Assembly: GCF_011492945.1 (NCBI RefSeq)
Contig: NZ_CP045119.1
Span: 1,240,001-1,304,000, forward strand
Source of the DNA: Rubrobacter tropicus
GTDB lineage: Bacteria; Actinomycetota; Rubrobacteria; Rubrobacterales; Rubrobacteraceae
Reading direction: 5' to 3'
Length of the DNA stretch: 64,000 nt
Below are positions 8,349 through 14,864 of this stretch, piece after piece. Below the pieces are notes generated by a model, which saw nothing but the letters and a program-made list of their open reading frames with translations, was not told where the DNA came from and did not search any database. Each line of letters opens with the position of its first letter. Position 1 is the stretch's first letter. The position numbers and the translations under genes were made by a program.

Positions 8349-8987
8349 TCAGGCGGATCTTGCTTCGAAGGCGTGGAGCAGCGCGTGGTCCACGACGAAG
8401 AGGGTTATCCAGACGATAACCGCGGCCCACACGCTGACGTAGGCGACGCCTATGGAGAGCGCGAAGACGAGGGACACCGCGAGGCCGTTGAGGCGGTGGA
8501 AACGTATCTCCCTCGGGCTAACGCCTTCGTGGATCAGGGCCGGGTCCGCCGAGGCGTACCACCAGACCGCGGTCAGCATCAGCCTTGCCAGGGCGAGGCT
8601 TCCCGCGTAGACGACGATGGCGAACGAATCGTCCGAGTAGCGGTCGAAGAGGCCGGTCGAGAACGGGATGAAGGCGATGACCATGAGAAACAGGCCGTTG
8701 AGCCAACTCAGGCGCCTGTTCGCGTGCGTGATGTAGCGCAACGACCCGCGGTGGGCCATCCAGAAGGACAGGATCACCAGGAAGCTCAACGCGTAGCTGA
8801 GCAGATCCGGCGCCAGGCCAACGACGGCCCGGGGCAACTCCCGGGCGGCCTCGGTCTGCGGTACGCTCGGGACCTCCAGATTGAGCACGAGCAGGGTCGC
8901 CGCTATCGAGAACACCCCGTCGCTGAAAGCCTCCGTGCGCGCCGTTTCGACGCTCCTGTCTCTTCCGGGACCCTCCGTACGCCGCAT
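8349..8987 (-). CDS. TMEM175-type (DUF1211) potassium channel protein
   Basis: Bacterial TMEM175 proteins form potassium-selective channels with six transmembrane helices. The signature R-x-x-x-F-S-D is present as ARTEAFSDGVFSIAATLLV near residue 15, followed by several hydrophobic helices (about 55-75, 90-110, 125-145, 170-215). The ATG at 8987 is preceded by GAGGAG at good distance and was chosen over the more distant ATG at 9083. It converges on birA. Length (212 residues) fits a single-repeat bacterial homologue. Confidence 0.85.
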   Translation of the reverse strand: MRRTEGPGRDRSVETARTEAFSDGVFSIAATLLVLNLEVPSVPQTEAARELPRAVVGLAPDLLSYALSFLVILSFWMAHRGSLRYITHANRRLSWLNGLFLMVIAFIPFSTGLFDRYSDDSFAIVVYAGSLALARLMLTAVWWYASADPALIHEGVSPREIRFHRLNGLAVSLVFALSIGVAYVSVWAAVIVWITLFVVDHALLHAFEARSA

Positions 8988-9057
8988 GTTCCGCTCCTCG
9001 TATGGTCCGCGCGTGAAGTATATGCGATTCAAGAGGGAGGCCCGACGCGGCCGGCGC

Positions 9058-9086
9058 CTGCCAGCAGCCGGGAACTTCGGCATAAT
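9058..9086 (+). promoter_or_regulatory. Predicted sigma-70-like promoter
   Basis: CTGCCA at 9058-9063 and CATAAT at 9081-9086 are separated by 17 bp. The -10 context TTCGGCATAAT resembles the TTCGGTATAAT upstream of the gene at 28447. It could drive the broken Tat leader at 9130 and the small genes at 9300 and 9467. Confidence 0.4.
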
Positions 9087-9129
9087 AAGAGAACGCTATC
9101 GCAGGAGCGGGGCCATACGCGGAGAACAG

Positions 9130-9242
9130 ATAGACCGGAGAGAGTTTCTTGCAAGGGTACCGGGGCTGGGGGGCACAACGGCGGCTTCCTGATTGCGGCA
9201 GGTTGCGGGGGCGAAGACGATGATGAAAGTGAAGACGATTAA
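9130..9242 (+). pseudogene. Remnant or frameshifted Tat-type lipoprotein leader peptide
   Basis: One frame reads GEQIDRREFLARVPGLGG, a typical twin-arginine leader (DRREFL), and then stops at 9190. The next frame continues with FLIAAGCGGEDDDESEDD, a hydrophobic stretch ending in a lipobox-like AAGC and an acidic tail, stopping at 9242. A one-base change would join them. At the expected start codon there is ATA (9130), placed behind GGAGA, instead of ATG. Together this looks like a lipoprotein gene that has lost its start and frame, or a sequence with errors. Even when repaired, the mature part would have only about a dozen residues, so the rest of the gene is gone or never existed. Confidence 0.45.
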
Positions 9243-9299
9243 CGGCTAGCTGGCGAGGAGATCTCTCCGGGAGGGGATTTTCCTTAGAAAGGAGCCGCC

Positions 9300-9470
9300 G
9301 TGACAGACCGCCGGGACGAAGAACGCGACAGACGCGAAGGAGAGGCCGCCGAGCGCCGGCGGGAGGAGGACGAGCGCAGGTCGAACGAGCTCAGGGAGGC
9401 GTGGCGGCGTAACCACCCGAGCAGGCCCGAAGAGGGCGGTGAGGGACGGCCCGCCAAAGGAAGGGCGTGA
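9300..9470 (+). CDS. Small highly charged protein, unknown function
   Basis: A GTG at 9300 behind AGGAG opens a 56-residue frame made almost wholly of Arg, Glu and Asp, with a likely helical or coiled region (RRDEERDRREGEAAERRREE). The stop TGA overlaps the GTG of the following small membrane protein at 9467. The good Shine-Dalgarno and the overlap support it being real. I do not recognise a family; charged low-complexity composition makes similarity searches weak. Confidence 0.55.
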   Translation: MTDRRDEERDRREGEAAERRREEDERRSNELREAWRRNHPSRPEEGGEGRPAKGRA

Positions 9471-9649
9471 GCGACGGTACGTGGGGCATCTTCCTCTGCG
9501 CGGCGGCCCTCCTCTGCGCGGTGGCCTTCGCGTGGTACTACGTCAGGGGGGTTCTCGACGGGGACAGGATGCTGGCCAGGATGGCGGCGGTCGGTTTTTT
9601 CGTCCTTAGCGTGGCGGCGATAGCAACCCTTCTGAAGGTTCTTGGGTGA
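9467..9649 (+). CDS. Small two-helix membrane protein, unknown function
   Basis: This 60-residue product has two hydrophobic segments, residues about 6-26 (IFLCAAALLCAVAFAWYYV) and 38-58 (AAVGFFVLSVAAIATLLKVL), joined by a charged loop (LDGDRMLARM). The GTG start overlaps the stop of the charged protein before it, so the pair is translationally coupled; an association of the two products is possible but not shown. The stop at 9647-9649 is immediately followed by a copy of the modular repeat. No family recognised. Confidence 0.6.
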   Translation: MSDGTWGIFLCAAALLCAVAFAWYYVRGVLDGDRMLARMAAVGFFVLSVAAIATLLKVLG

Positions 9650-9733
9650 TAGCTTTTAGCGGTCAGCTTTCAGCCAGAGCAAGAGCTGACCGCTGAGAGC
9701 GGAGGCGAAGCCGAAGCGGGCTGATAGCTGACG
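9650..9733. repeat. Modular hairpin repeat, partial copy E1
   Basis: Starts directly after the stop of the small membrane protein. It contains an 11-bp inverted repeat AGCGGTCAGCT / AGCTGACCGCT (9658-9668 and 9684-9694) and then the family module GAGAGC-GGAGGCGAAGCC-GAAGCGGGCTGA, which is also found in the copies at 25561, 46302 and 61888. Confidence 0.8.
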
Positions 9734-9735
9734 GC

Positions 9736-9768
9736 GCGGGTCGAAGAGGCATCGCCTCTTCGACCCGC
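9736..9768. terminator. Bidirectional terminator hairpin
   Basis: A perfect 15-bp stem (GCGGGTCGAAGAGGC with its complement) and a 3-base loop lie between converging genes (9467 and 9770). No long T run follows, which is usual in such GC-rich genomes. It lies 1 bp from the stop of the minus-strand oxidoreductase. Confidence 0.7.
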
Positions 9769-9769
9769 T

Positions 9770-10651
9770 CTAGAGGTCCGTGACGGCGGGTATGATCTCC
9801 TGTCCGAACGTCTCCAGGGGTTCGATGTCGTGGACGTTCGGCATGTTGAAGATCGCGTGCTGGATGCCGGCCCCGGCCAGGTCGCGGCACGTGCCGATCA
9901 CGTCGTCCGCGCCCATCTGTCCCGGGGCGAGGTGGACCGTGCCGAGCGCGGTGCGTTCGATCTCCCCGTAGTCGCGCCCGGCTTCTTCGCAGTGGCGTTC
10001 CAGGACGCCGAGCTTGTGGCGGATCAGGTCGGGCCCCCCGTAGGCGAAGAGGTTGCAGGCGTCGGCGTAGCGGGCCACCAGCCGCAAGGTCTTCTGCTCT
10101 CCCATGCCGCCTACCATGATCGGTGGATGCGGACGGCTGATGGAAGGCGGGTTGTTCATCGGTTCCTCCAGCCGGTAGTGCTCCCCCTCGAAGGGCTCGC
10201 CGTCCCCGGACCACATCCGGTTGGCAATCTCCAGCGTCTCCTCCAGCCGCTCGAAGCGCTCCGCCGTTGGTGGGAACGGGACGCCCAGGCCCCGGGACTC
10301 GCGTTCGTACCAGCCGGCGCCAATGCCGAGGTAGGCGCGCCCCCCGGAGAGGACGTCGAGCGTGGTAACCGTCTTCAGCAGGATGCCGGGATGACGGTAC
10401 TGCACCCCGGTCACCAGCGTCCCGAGCTTCGCCCGCTCGGTGACGCCGGCCACGTAGCTCAGGGCCGAGTAGCCTTCCAGCATCGGCTCCTCGGCGGCCC
10501 CGACGACCTCGATCTGGAAGAAGTGGTCCATGACCCAGATGCTCGCGAAGCCGGCCTCGTCGGCGGTCCGTGCGATCCGGGCCAACTGCGGGCCGATGGA
10601 TCCGGGCGCCCCCGGCCAGGTGAAGCTCGGTACCTGCAACCCTACGCGCAC
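9770..10651 (-). CDS. LLM-class F420-dependent oxidoreductase
   Basis: The 293-residue protein belongs to the luciferase-like monooxygenase fold used by F420-dependent enzymes. Visible segments are MRVGLQVPSFTWPG at the N-terminus, WVMDHFF, GTLVTGVQYRHPGILLKTVTTLDVLSGGRAYLGIGAGWYERE (the classical LLM signature, in several parts), and PIMVGGMGEQKTLRLVARYAD. The start is GTG at 10651 behind GGAGG. The substrate cannot be told. It stands alone between the terminator hairpin and a long leader region. Confidence 0.85.
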   Translation of the reverse strand: MRVGLQVPSFTWPGAPGSIGPQLARIARTADEAGFASIWVMDHFFQIEVVGAAEEPMLEGYSALSYVAGVTERAKLGTLVTGVQYRHPGILLKTVTTLDVLSGGRAYLGIGAGWYERESRGLGVPFPPTAERFERLEETLEIANRMWSGDGEPFEGEHYRLEEPMNNPPSISRPHPPIMVGGMGEQKTLRLVARYADACNLFAYGGPDLIRHKLGVLERHCEEAGRDYGEIERTALGTVHLAPGQMGADDVIGTCRDLAGAGIQHAIFNMPNVHDIEPLETFGQEIIPAVTDL

Positions 10652-10971
10652 GCCGGTGCCTCCATCTCTTCGAGATCATTCCCCCGTTCCCCGACCATGA
10701 TAACCCGCGGGTAGAAAGCCGGTACTCACGGAATGGCTCTATTACCTTTACAGCGTTTTTGCCCGCACGCTTCCGGCAACGCTCCCCTGAACGACGCGCT
10801 TCGGTGAGGATCGAGCGGTCGGCGAGGACGTGCTCATCCTGCAGACCTGCACTCCGATCCCCGGCTTTGAGAGGCGTCAGCGACCCTTTCGTGGGCCGAA
10901 CGGACCAGGAAAAAATGGTCCCGCTGGGTGATGCCCCGAGCCGTTCCGGGGCGTAAGGTTGTTCGCATCAT

Positions 10972-11016
10972 CCGGCGGCCCGGCCCGAGTTCCCCCCTCC
11001 AACTTCGGGCCGCCGG
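10972..11016. other. Hairpin in the 396-bp gap before the DUF1508 gene
   Basis: CCGGCGGCCCG (10972-10982) and CGGGCCGCCGG (11006-11016) form a perfect 11-bp stem around a pyrimidine-rich loop. A smaller stem GCCCCG/CGGGGC lies at 10933-10952. The rest of 10652-11047 shows no convincing gene; it probably holds the promoters of the two divergent genes. Confidence 0.45.
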
Positions 11017-11047
11017 TGAGGGGCAACGTAAAGAAAGGAGAAGGCCC

Positions 11048-11257
11048 GTGACGGGTAAAGGGAGGAAGTTCGTACTCTACCGGGACTTCAAGACCGGCTA
11101 CAGGTGGAGGTTGCGCTCTCCCACGGGCGAGACGCTTGCGGCCTCCGCCTCGGGGCACCGGGAGAAATCCGCCTGCGAGGCCGAGTTGCGGATCTTTGCG
11201 GCCGACCATCCGGGCGCCGGGATTCTCGACGCGACAGCCAGGGGGACCGTCGGGTAG
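11048..11257 (+). CDS. DUF1508 (YegP-like) small protein
   Basis: This 69-residue product matches the DUF1508 fold: KFVLYRDFKTGYRWRLRSPTGETLAASASGHREKSACEA is the usual pattern of a beta-strand with F-x-x-Y-x-D, then W/F-R-L, then A-S-G-Y/H and K-x-A-C (quoted here in short parts: KFVLYRD, YRWRLRSPTGETLA, SACEAEL). The family is of unknown function, linked in some species to stress. The GTG start at 11048 sits behind AAAGGAGAAGG. Family members often have two repeats; here there is one. Confidence 0.75.
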   Translation: MTGKGRKFVLYRDFKTGYRWRLRSPTGETLAASASGHREKSACEAELRIFAADHPGAGILDATARGTVG

Positions 11258-11292
11258 CGGGCTCGGACGAAACTAGACCGAGGAGGAGCGCG

Positions 11293-11556
11293 GTGGAAAT
11301 TCCGGAGAGGCCGATGGGCTGGCGATGCGGACACTTTTACCCGGCCTTGGTGGAGGCCACCGGAGGCGGTAACAGGCGTGCCCGGTGCCTGGGTTGCGGG
11401 AAGGCCGGTCCGACACGGGCGGGAGCGGCGGAAGCGATGCGGGCCTTGAGGGATGAGGGGAAGCTCCGGAACAAGATCGGTGCACAACATTCTCCGCTCG
11501 CCGCGCCACCCATCCGACACCGCGAGCCGGGTATTCGGAAGTATGGCTCCCCCTAA
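11293..11556 (+). CDS. Small Cys/His protein, possible zinc ribbon
   Basis: The 87-residue frame starts with GTG at 11293 behind a very strong AGGAGGAG. Residues 12-35 hold C-x-H and C-x-x-C (WRCGHFYPA ... RARCLGCGKAG), a possible zinc site, followed by a charged helix (GAAEAMRALRDEGK) and an unstructured tail. I do not recognise a family. It may be cotranscribed with the DUF1508 gene 35 bp upstream. After it, 11557-11748 shows nothing I can name. Confidence 0.5.
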   Translation: MEIPERPMGWRCGHFYPALVEATGGGNRRARCLGCGKAGPTRAGAAEAMRALRDEGKLRNKIGAQHSPLAAPPIRHREPGIRKYGSP

Positions 11557-11748
11557 CGGAACCGTGGGCGGCTTGGCCCTCTGAGTGGCCCCACCGGGCG
11601 GCACTTGATAGAGAAGATCATGGCCACGCCGGATATCCGACCTGAACCAACCATTGCCCTGCACCTATTGGCGGTCTGATCCGTGGAGACACAACCGCGT
11701 CGGTAGACGCCGAAGAAAAGGCATGGCGTTCGCAGGAACAGCGGGGGG

Positions 11749-11821
11749 TGCGCCTGGAAGGATTCGAACCTCCGACACATGGTTTAGGAAACCAATGCTC
11801 TATCCCCTGAGCTACAGGCGC
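11749..11821 (-). tRNA. tRNA-Arg (anticodon CCT)
   Basis: Read on the minus strand, the acceptor 5' strand GCGCCTG pairs with CAGGCGC; the D-arm has GCTC...GAGC, the anticodon loop is TTCCTAA with CCT at positions 34-36, and the T-arm is GGAGGTTCGAATCCTTCC. The discriminator base is A and CCA is not encoded. The T27/T43 pair at the top of the anticodon stem is mismatched. TAAACT at 11833-11838 (minus) is a plausible -10 element. Confidence 0.95.
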
Positions 11822-11995
11822 AAGGCTTCGCTAGTTTATCGTGGAGGGGACCGGGTTGCCACCGACCCCGCGGTTACATTTTTTGTGCAGGTTCAGTTGA
11901 ATAGGGTGGGGGGACGACGTATCATGCTGCCGTCCGCACCGGAATAGGGTTGACTGGGCGGGCGGGTTGCATGCATCTGGGGACCGGCCGGCAGG

Positions 11996-12033
11996 TGCTA
12001 CGCGGTCGGTGGGACGCGCAACCCTGCGTAGCA
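11996..12033. other. Inverted repeat in the leader of the betaine-binding gene
   Basis: TGCTACGC (11996-12003) and GCGTAGCA (12026-12033) form a perfect 8-bp stem with a 22-base loop within the 367-bp gap 11822-12188. Downstream are AAAAAGGAG and another GC-rich stretch. It could be a structured leader or an operator for the osmolyte-type gene at 12189. No known riboswitch consensus was matched. Confidence 0.35.
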
Positions 12034-12188
12034 GGCTGACAGAGGAGAGGCCGCGTAAAAAGGAGAACGGGGGAAGGCCCCGATCGTCCGGTTCGATCTT
12101 TGCCCGGTTGCTTTCGGGGGGCGATTTCGACACAGGGACGCAGGACCTCGCGGGTTTGGGCGACCGTATTACCGGGCGGGCTCGGGGC

Positions 12189-13106
12189 GTGAGGTGCGGG
12201 CGAGGGCTTGGGGCCCTGTTCGTAGGCGTGGTGTTCGGGACGTTGGCCGTCTTACCGGCAGGCTGCGGCTTCGGGGGGCAGGGGCAGATCACGCTCGGTT
12301 ACCTGCTCTGGGACGAGAACGTGGCGAACTCTTACCTGATCCGGGTCCTACTCGAGGACGAGTTCGGCTACGAGAACGTGGAGCTCCAGCGGTCCGAGAA
12401 GGTGCCCGACGTCTTCGACGCCGTGGCCGAGGGAGAGACGGACGTCTTTATGGACGCCTGGATGCCCAACCACCGGCAGTTCGTGGACGAGGCCGGGGAC
12501 AAGGTCGAGGTCTACCGGGAGCCCTGGTACGAGGGGAAGACCGTCTTCGGGGTCGCCGTCCCGAACTACATGGAGGGGATAGAGACCATAGGGGATCTCA
12601 AGTCCTCCGAACCGGGCATGATCACCGGCATAGAGCCGGGCGCAACGCTTATGGAGAAGATCGGCCAGAACGCCGTCCCGCAGTACGACCTCGACTACAG
12701 CCTCGTGGAGGCGAGCACCCCCGCGATGCTCCTCGAACTCCAGAAGGCTTACTCCATGCGCGAACCTTTCGTGTTCGTCGCCTGGTCCCCGCACTGGATG
12801 AACCTCGAGTACGACTTCCGCTACCTGAAGGACCCCAAGAACGCCCTCGGCACCGCGGACGACCCCCAGACCCTCCACACCGTGGCCCGCAAGGGTTTCG
12901 CCGAGGACGACCCCGTGGCCCACGCCCTCATCAGCGAGATGAGGTTGGATTCCACCCAGGTGGGTTCCCTGGAGGTGGCGATCAACCAGGCCGTGGACGA
13001 GGAGAGGGAGATCGACGCCGGCGTGCGCGACTGGCTCGAGGAGTCTGAGAACCGATCCGCGGTGCAGCCCTGGATCGACGCGGCCCGCCAGGCAGAGAGA
13101 GGATAG
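12189..13106 (+). CDS. Glycine betaine/choline-type substrate-binding lipoprotein (OpuAC family)
   Basis: The mature protein matches OpuAC/ProX-type periplasmic binding domains: ITLGYLLWDENVANSYLIRVL, FDAVAEGETDVFMDAWMPNH, GMITGIEPGATLMEKI and FVFVAWSPHWM. A signal peptide with lipobox LPAGC lies about 26 residues after GTG 12189, which I chose as start; an upstream ATG at 11967 would add an implausible 74-residue extension. No ABC ATPase or permease gene adjoins; instead a nucleotidyltransferase, phosphoesterase and APC permease follow. It may serve a distant transporter, or work with the permease as a sensor. Confidence 0.82.
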   Translation: MRCGRGLGALFVGVVFGTLAVLPAGCGFGGQGQITLGYLLWDENVANSYLIRVLLEDEFGYENVELQRSEKVPDVFDAVAEGETDVFMDAWMPNHRQFVDEAGDKVEVYREPWYEGKTVFGVAVPNYMEGIETIGDLKSSEPGMITGIEPGATLMEKIGQNAVPQYDLDYSLVEASTPAMLLELQKAYSMREPFVFVAWSPHWMNLEYDFRYLKDPKNALGTADDPQTLHTVARKGFAEDDPVAHALISEMRLDSTQVGSLEVAINQAVDEEREIDAGVRDWLEESENRSAVQPWIDAARQAERG

Positions 13107-13113
13107 GAGAAGG

Positions 13114-13881
13114 ATGCAAGACACGAACAGACGCCTGCCCGACGTGGTCGAGGAGGCAAGGCGCGTGTCCTCGACCGCGGACGAGCGGGGCGTTGCCCTG
13201 CGCCTCCTCGGCGGCGTGGCCGTCAACGTCCGCGCGCGGGACGGCCTCGAACCCGCCTTCAGGCGAGAGTACGCGGACATGGACTTCATAACCCCGAAAG
13301 GGCGCTCCGCCGAGGCACAGAAGTTCTTCGAGTCCGAGGGATACACGCCCCAGACGCGCTTCAACACGCTCTACGGCAGCGAGCGGTTGCTGTTCTTCGA
13401 CGAGAACCACGACAGGCAGGTGGATATCCTGGTCGGTACCTTCAGGATGTGCCACGAGATCCCCATCGGCAGGCGCCTGGACCTCGAACCCATGACGATC
13501 CCGCTCGCCGAGCTGCTCCTTACGAAGCTCCAGATAATAGAGCTCAACGAGAAAGATGTCCGGGACGCCCTGGCGATCCTGCACAACCACCCGGTAGAGG
13601 AGTCGGACGGCGACGCCGTGAACGCCGCCCGCGTGGCCGAGCTTTGCGCCTCCGACTGGGGCCTGTGGCGCACCTTCACGGCCAACCTGGAAGACCTGAG
13701 AAGCCACCTCGACCGCTACGACCTCGACGACGAGGGCAAGGAGCGCATCGACCGGGGCGTCGAGAAGCTGCGGGGGCGCGTAGAAGAGGAGCCCAAACCG
13801 TTCGCGTGGAGAGTGCGGGCGAAGATCGGGGACAGAAAACGTTGGTACGACCTGCCGGAAGAAGTAGAGGGGGGACCATGA
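13114..13881 (+). CDS. Nucleotidyltransferase-fold protein
   Basis: The 255-residue protein has the polymerase-beta-type nucleotidyltransferase pattern: LRLLGGVAVNVRA (GG motif), then ADMDFI (D-x-D metal ligands) and RQVDILVG (third Asp), followed by the helical segment LAELLLTKLQIIELNEKDVRDALAIL that resembles AbiEii-like families. The start ATG has AGGAGAAGG in front. The stop overlaps the ATG of the next gene (ATGA). The catalytic triad appears complete. Substrate unknown; an antitoxin partner, as in AbiE systems, is absent. Confidence 0.7.
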   Translation: MQDTNRRLPDVVEEARRVSSTADERGVALRLLGGVAVNVRARDGLEPAFRREYADMDFITPKGRSAEAQKFFESEGYTPQTRFNTLYGSERLLFFDENHDRQVDILVGTFRMCHEIPIGRRLDLEPMTIPLAELLLTKLQIIELNEKDVRDALAILHNHPVEESDGDAVNAARVAELCASDWGLWRTFTANLEDLRSHLDRYDLDDEGKERIDRGVEKLRGRVEEEPKPFAWRVRAKIGDRKRWYDLPEEVEGGP

Positions 13882-14852
13882 TCTCAAGGCTGTTTTCGAG
13901 GGGACCGGACACCAGGATCTTCTTCGCCACGGACATCCACGGCTCGGAGACTTGCTGGAAGAAGTTTCTGAACTCGGGCAAACACTACGAGGCTAAGGTC
14001 ATAGTCCTCGGCGGCGACATGACGGGAAAAGCGCTCGTCCCGATAGTCGAGGCGGGGAAGGGCAACTGGCACGCCACGCTGCTTGAGAACCGCCGGGACT
14101 TCACGACCGAGGACGAGGTGAAGGAGTTCGAGGATTCCGTGAGGCGGCGCGGCTACTACCCGTTCCGCACGACGCCGGACGAGATGGCCGAGCTCGAATC
14201 CGACGAGAAGCTGCGCGACAAGTACTTCCACGAGGAGATGCTCGGCACCGTCGAGCGCTGGATGCGGATGGCCGAGGAGAAGCTCGCGGGCACCGGCATA
14301 GAGTGCTACGTCAGCCCCGGCAACGACGACCAGTTCGAGGTCGACGAGATAATCGCGAACGCCAGGGGCGTCCACCTCGCCGAGGGCCGGGTCGTCGAGT
14401 TCGGGAACTTCCAGATGGTCTCGACCGGCTGGGCCAACCGGACCCCGTGGGACACCTACAGGGAGGAGGACGAGCCTGACCTGAAAAAGAGGCTCGACGA
14501 GATGACCTCGCAGGTGACGGCGCCGCCCGAGCAGACCGTCTACAACTTCCACTGCCCGCCGCACCAGTCGGGCCTCGACGACGCGCCGGAGATCACGGCC
14601 GACATGCGCCCCAAGGACGCGGGTCGCTCGACCATGCCCGTCGGCTCGACCGCGGTCAGGGAGGCGATAGAGGAGGGGCAGCCGGCGCTCGCTTTGCACG
14701 GGCACATCCACGAGGCGCGGGGGAATACCAGGATCGGAAGAACTTTGTGCATCAACCCGGGGAGCTCCTACGAGCAGGGGCAGCTTCTCGGGGCCGTCGT
14801 CGACCTGGACGGCGGCAAGAAGGTCAAGCGGTTCGTACTCACCAGCGGATAG
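13878..14852 (+). CDS. Calcineurin-like metallophosphoesterase
   Basis: Metal-ligand motifs of the family are present in order: FFATDIHGSE (D-x-H), VIVLGGDMTG (GD), SPGNDDQ (GND, in place of GNH), FHCPPHQ and LHGHIHEARG (GHxH). The 324-residue product is long for a simple phosphodiesterase. Replacement of the usual GNH by GND is a notable change of an active-site His. The gene is coupled by ATGA to the nucleotidyltransferase, suggesting a make-and-break pair acting on the same nucleotide or modified group; this is inference. Confidence 0.82.
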   Translation: MISRLFSRGPDTRIFFATDIHGSETCWKKFLNSGKHYEAKVIVLGGDMTGKALVPIVEAGKGNWHATLLENRRDFTTEDEVKEFEDSVRRRGYYPFRTTPDEMAELESDEKLRDKYFHEEMLGTVERWMRMAEEKLAGTGIECYVSPGNDDQFEVDEIIANARGVHLAEGRVVEFGNFQMVSTGWANRTPWDTYREEDEPDLKKRLDEMTSQVTAPPEQTVYNFHCPPHQSGLDDAPEITADMRPKDAGRSTMPVGSTAVREAIEEGQPALALHGHIHEARGNTRIGRTLCINPGSSYEQGQLLGAVVDLDGGKKVKRFVLTSG

Positions 14853-14864
14853 AGGAGTAGATAA

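Noticed and set aside
8881-9120. Coding frame continuous with the Tat-leader upstream of 9130
   Set aside because: It is antisense to the TMEM175 gene and its promoter region; only the part from 9130 has leader-peptide character.
10759-10956. 65-codon frame upstream of the DUF1508 gene
   Set aside because: No Shine-Dalgarno, no family features, and it ends near a hairpin; more likely untranslated leader.
13114-14852. AbiE-type toxin-antitoxin pair
   Set aside because: The nucleotidyltransferase looks like AbiEii, but no AbiEi antitoxin is next to it; its partner is a phosphoesterase in an operon with transport genes.
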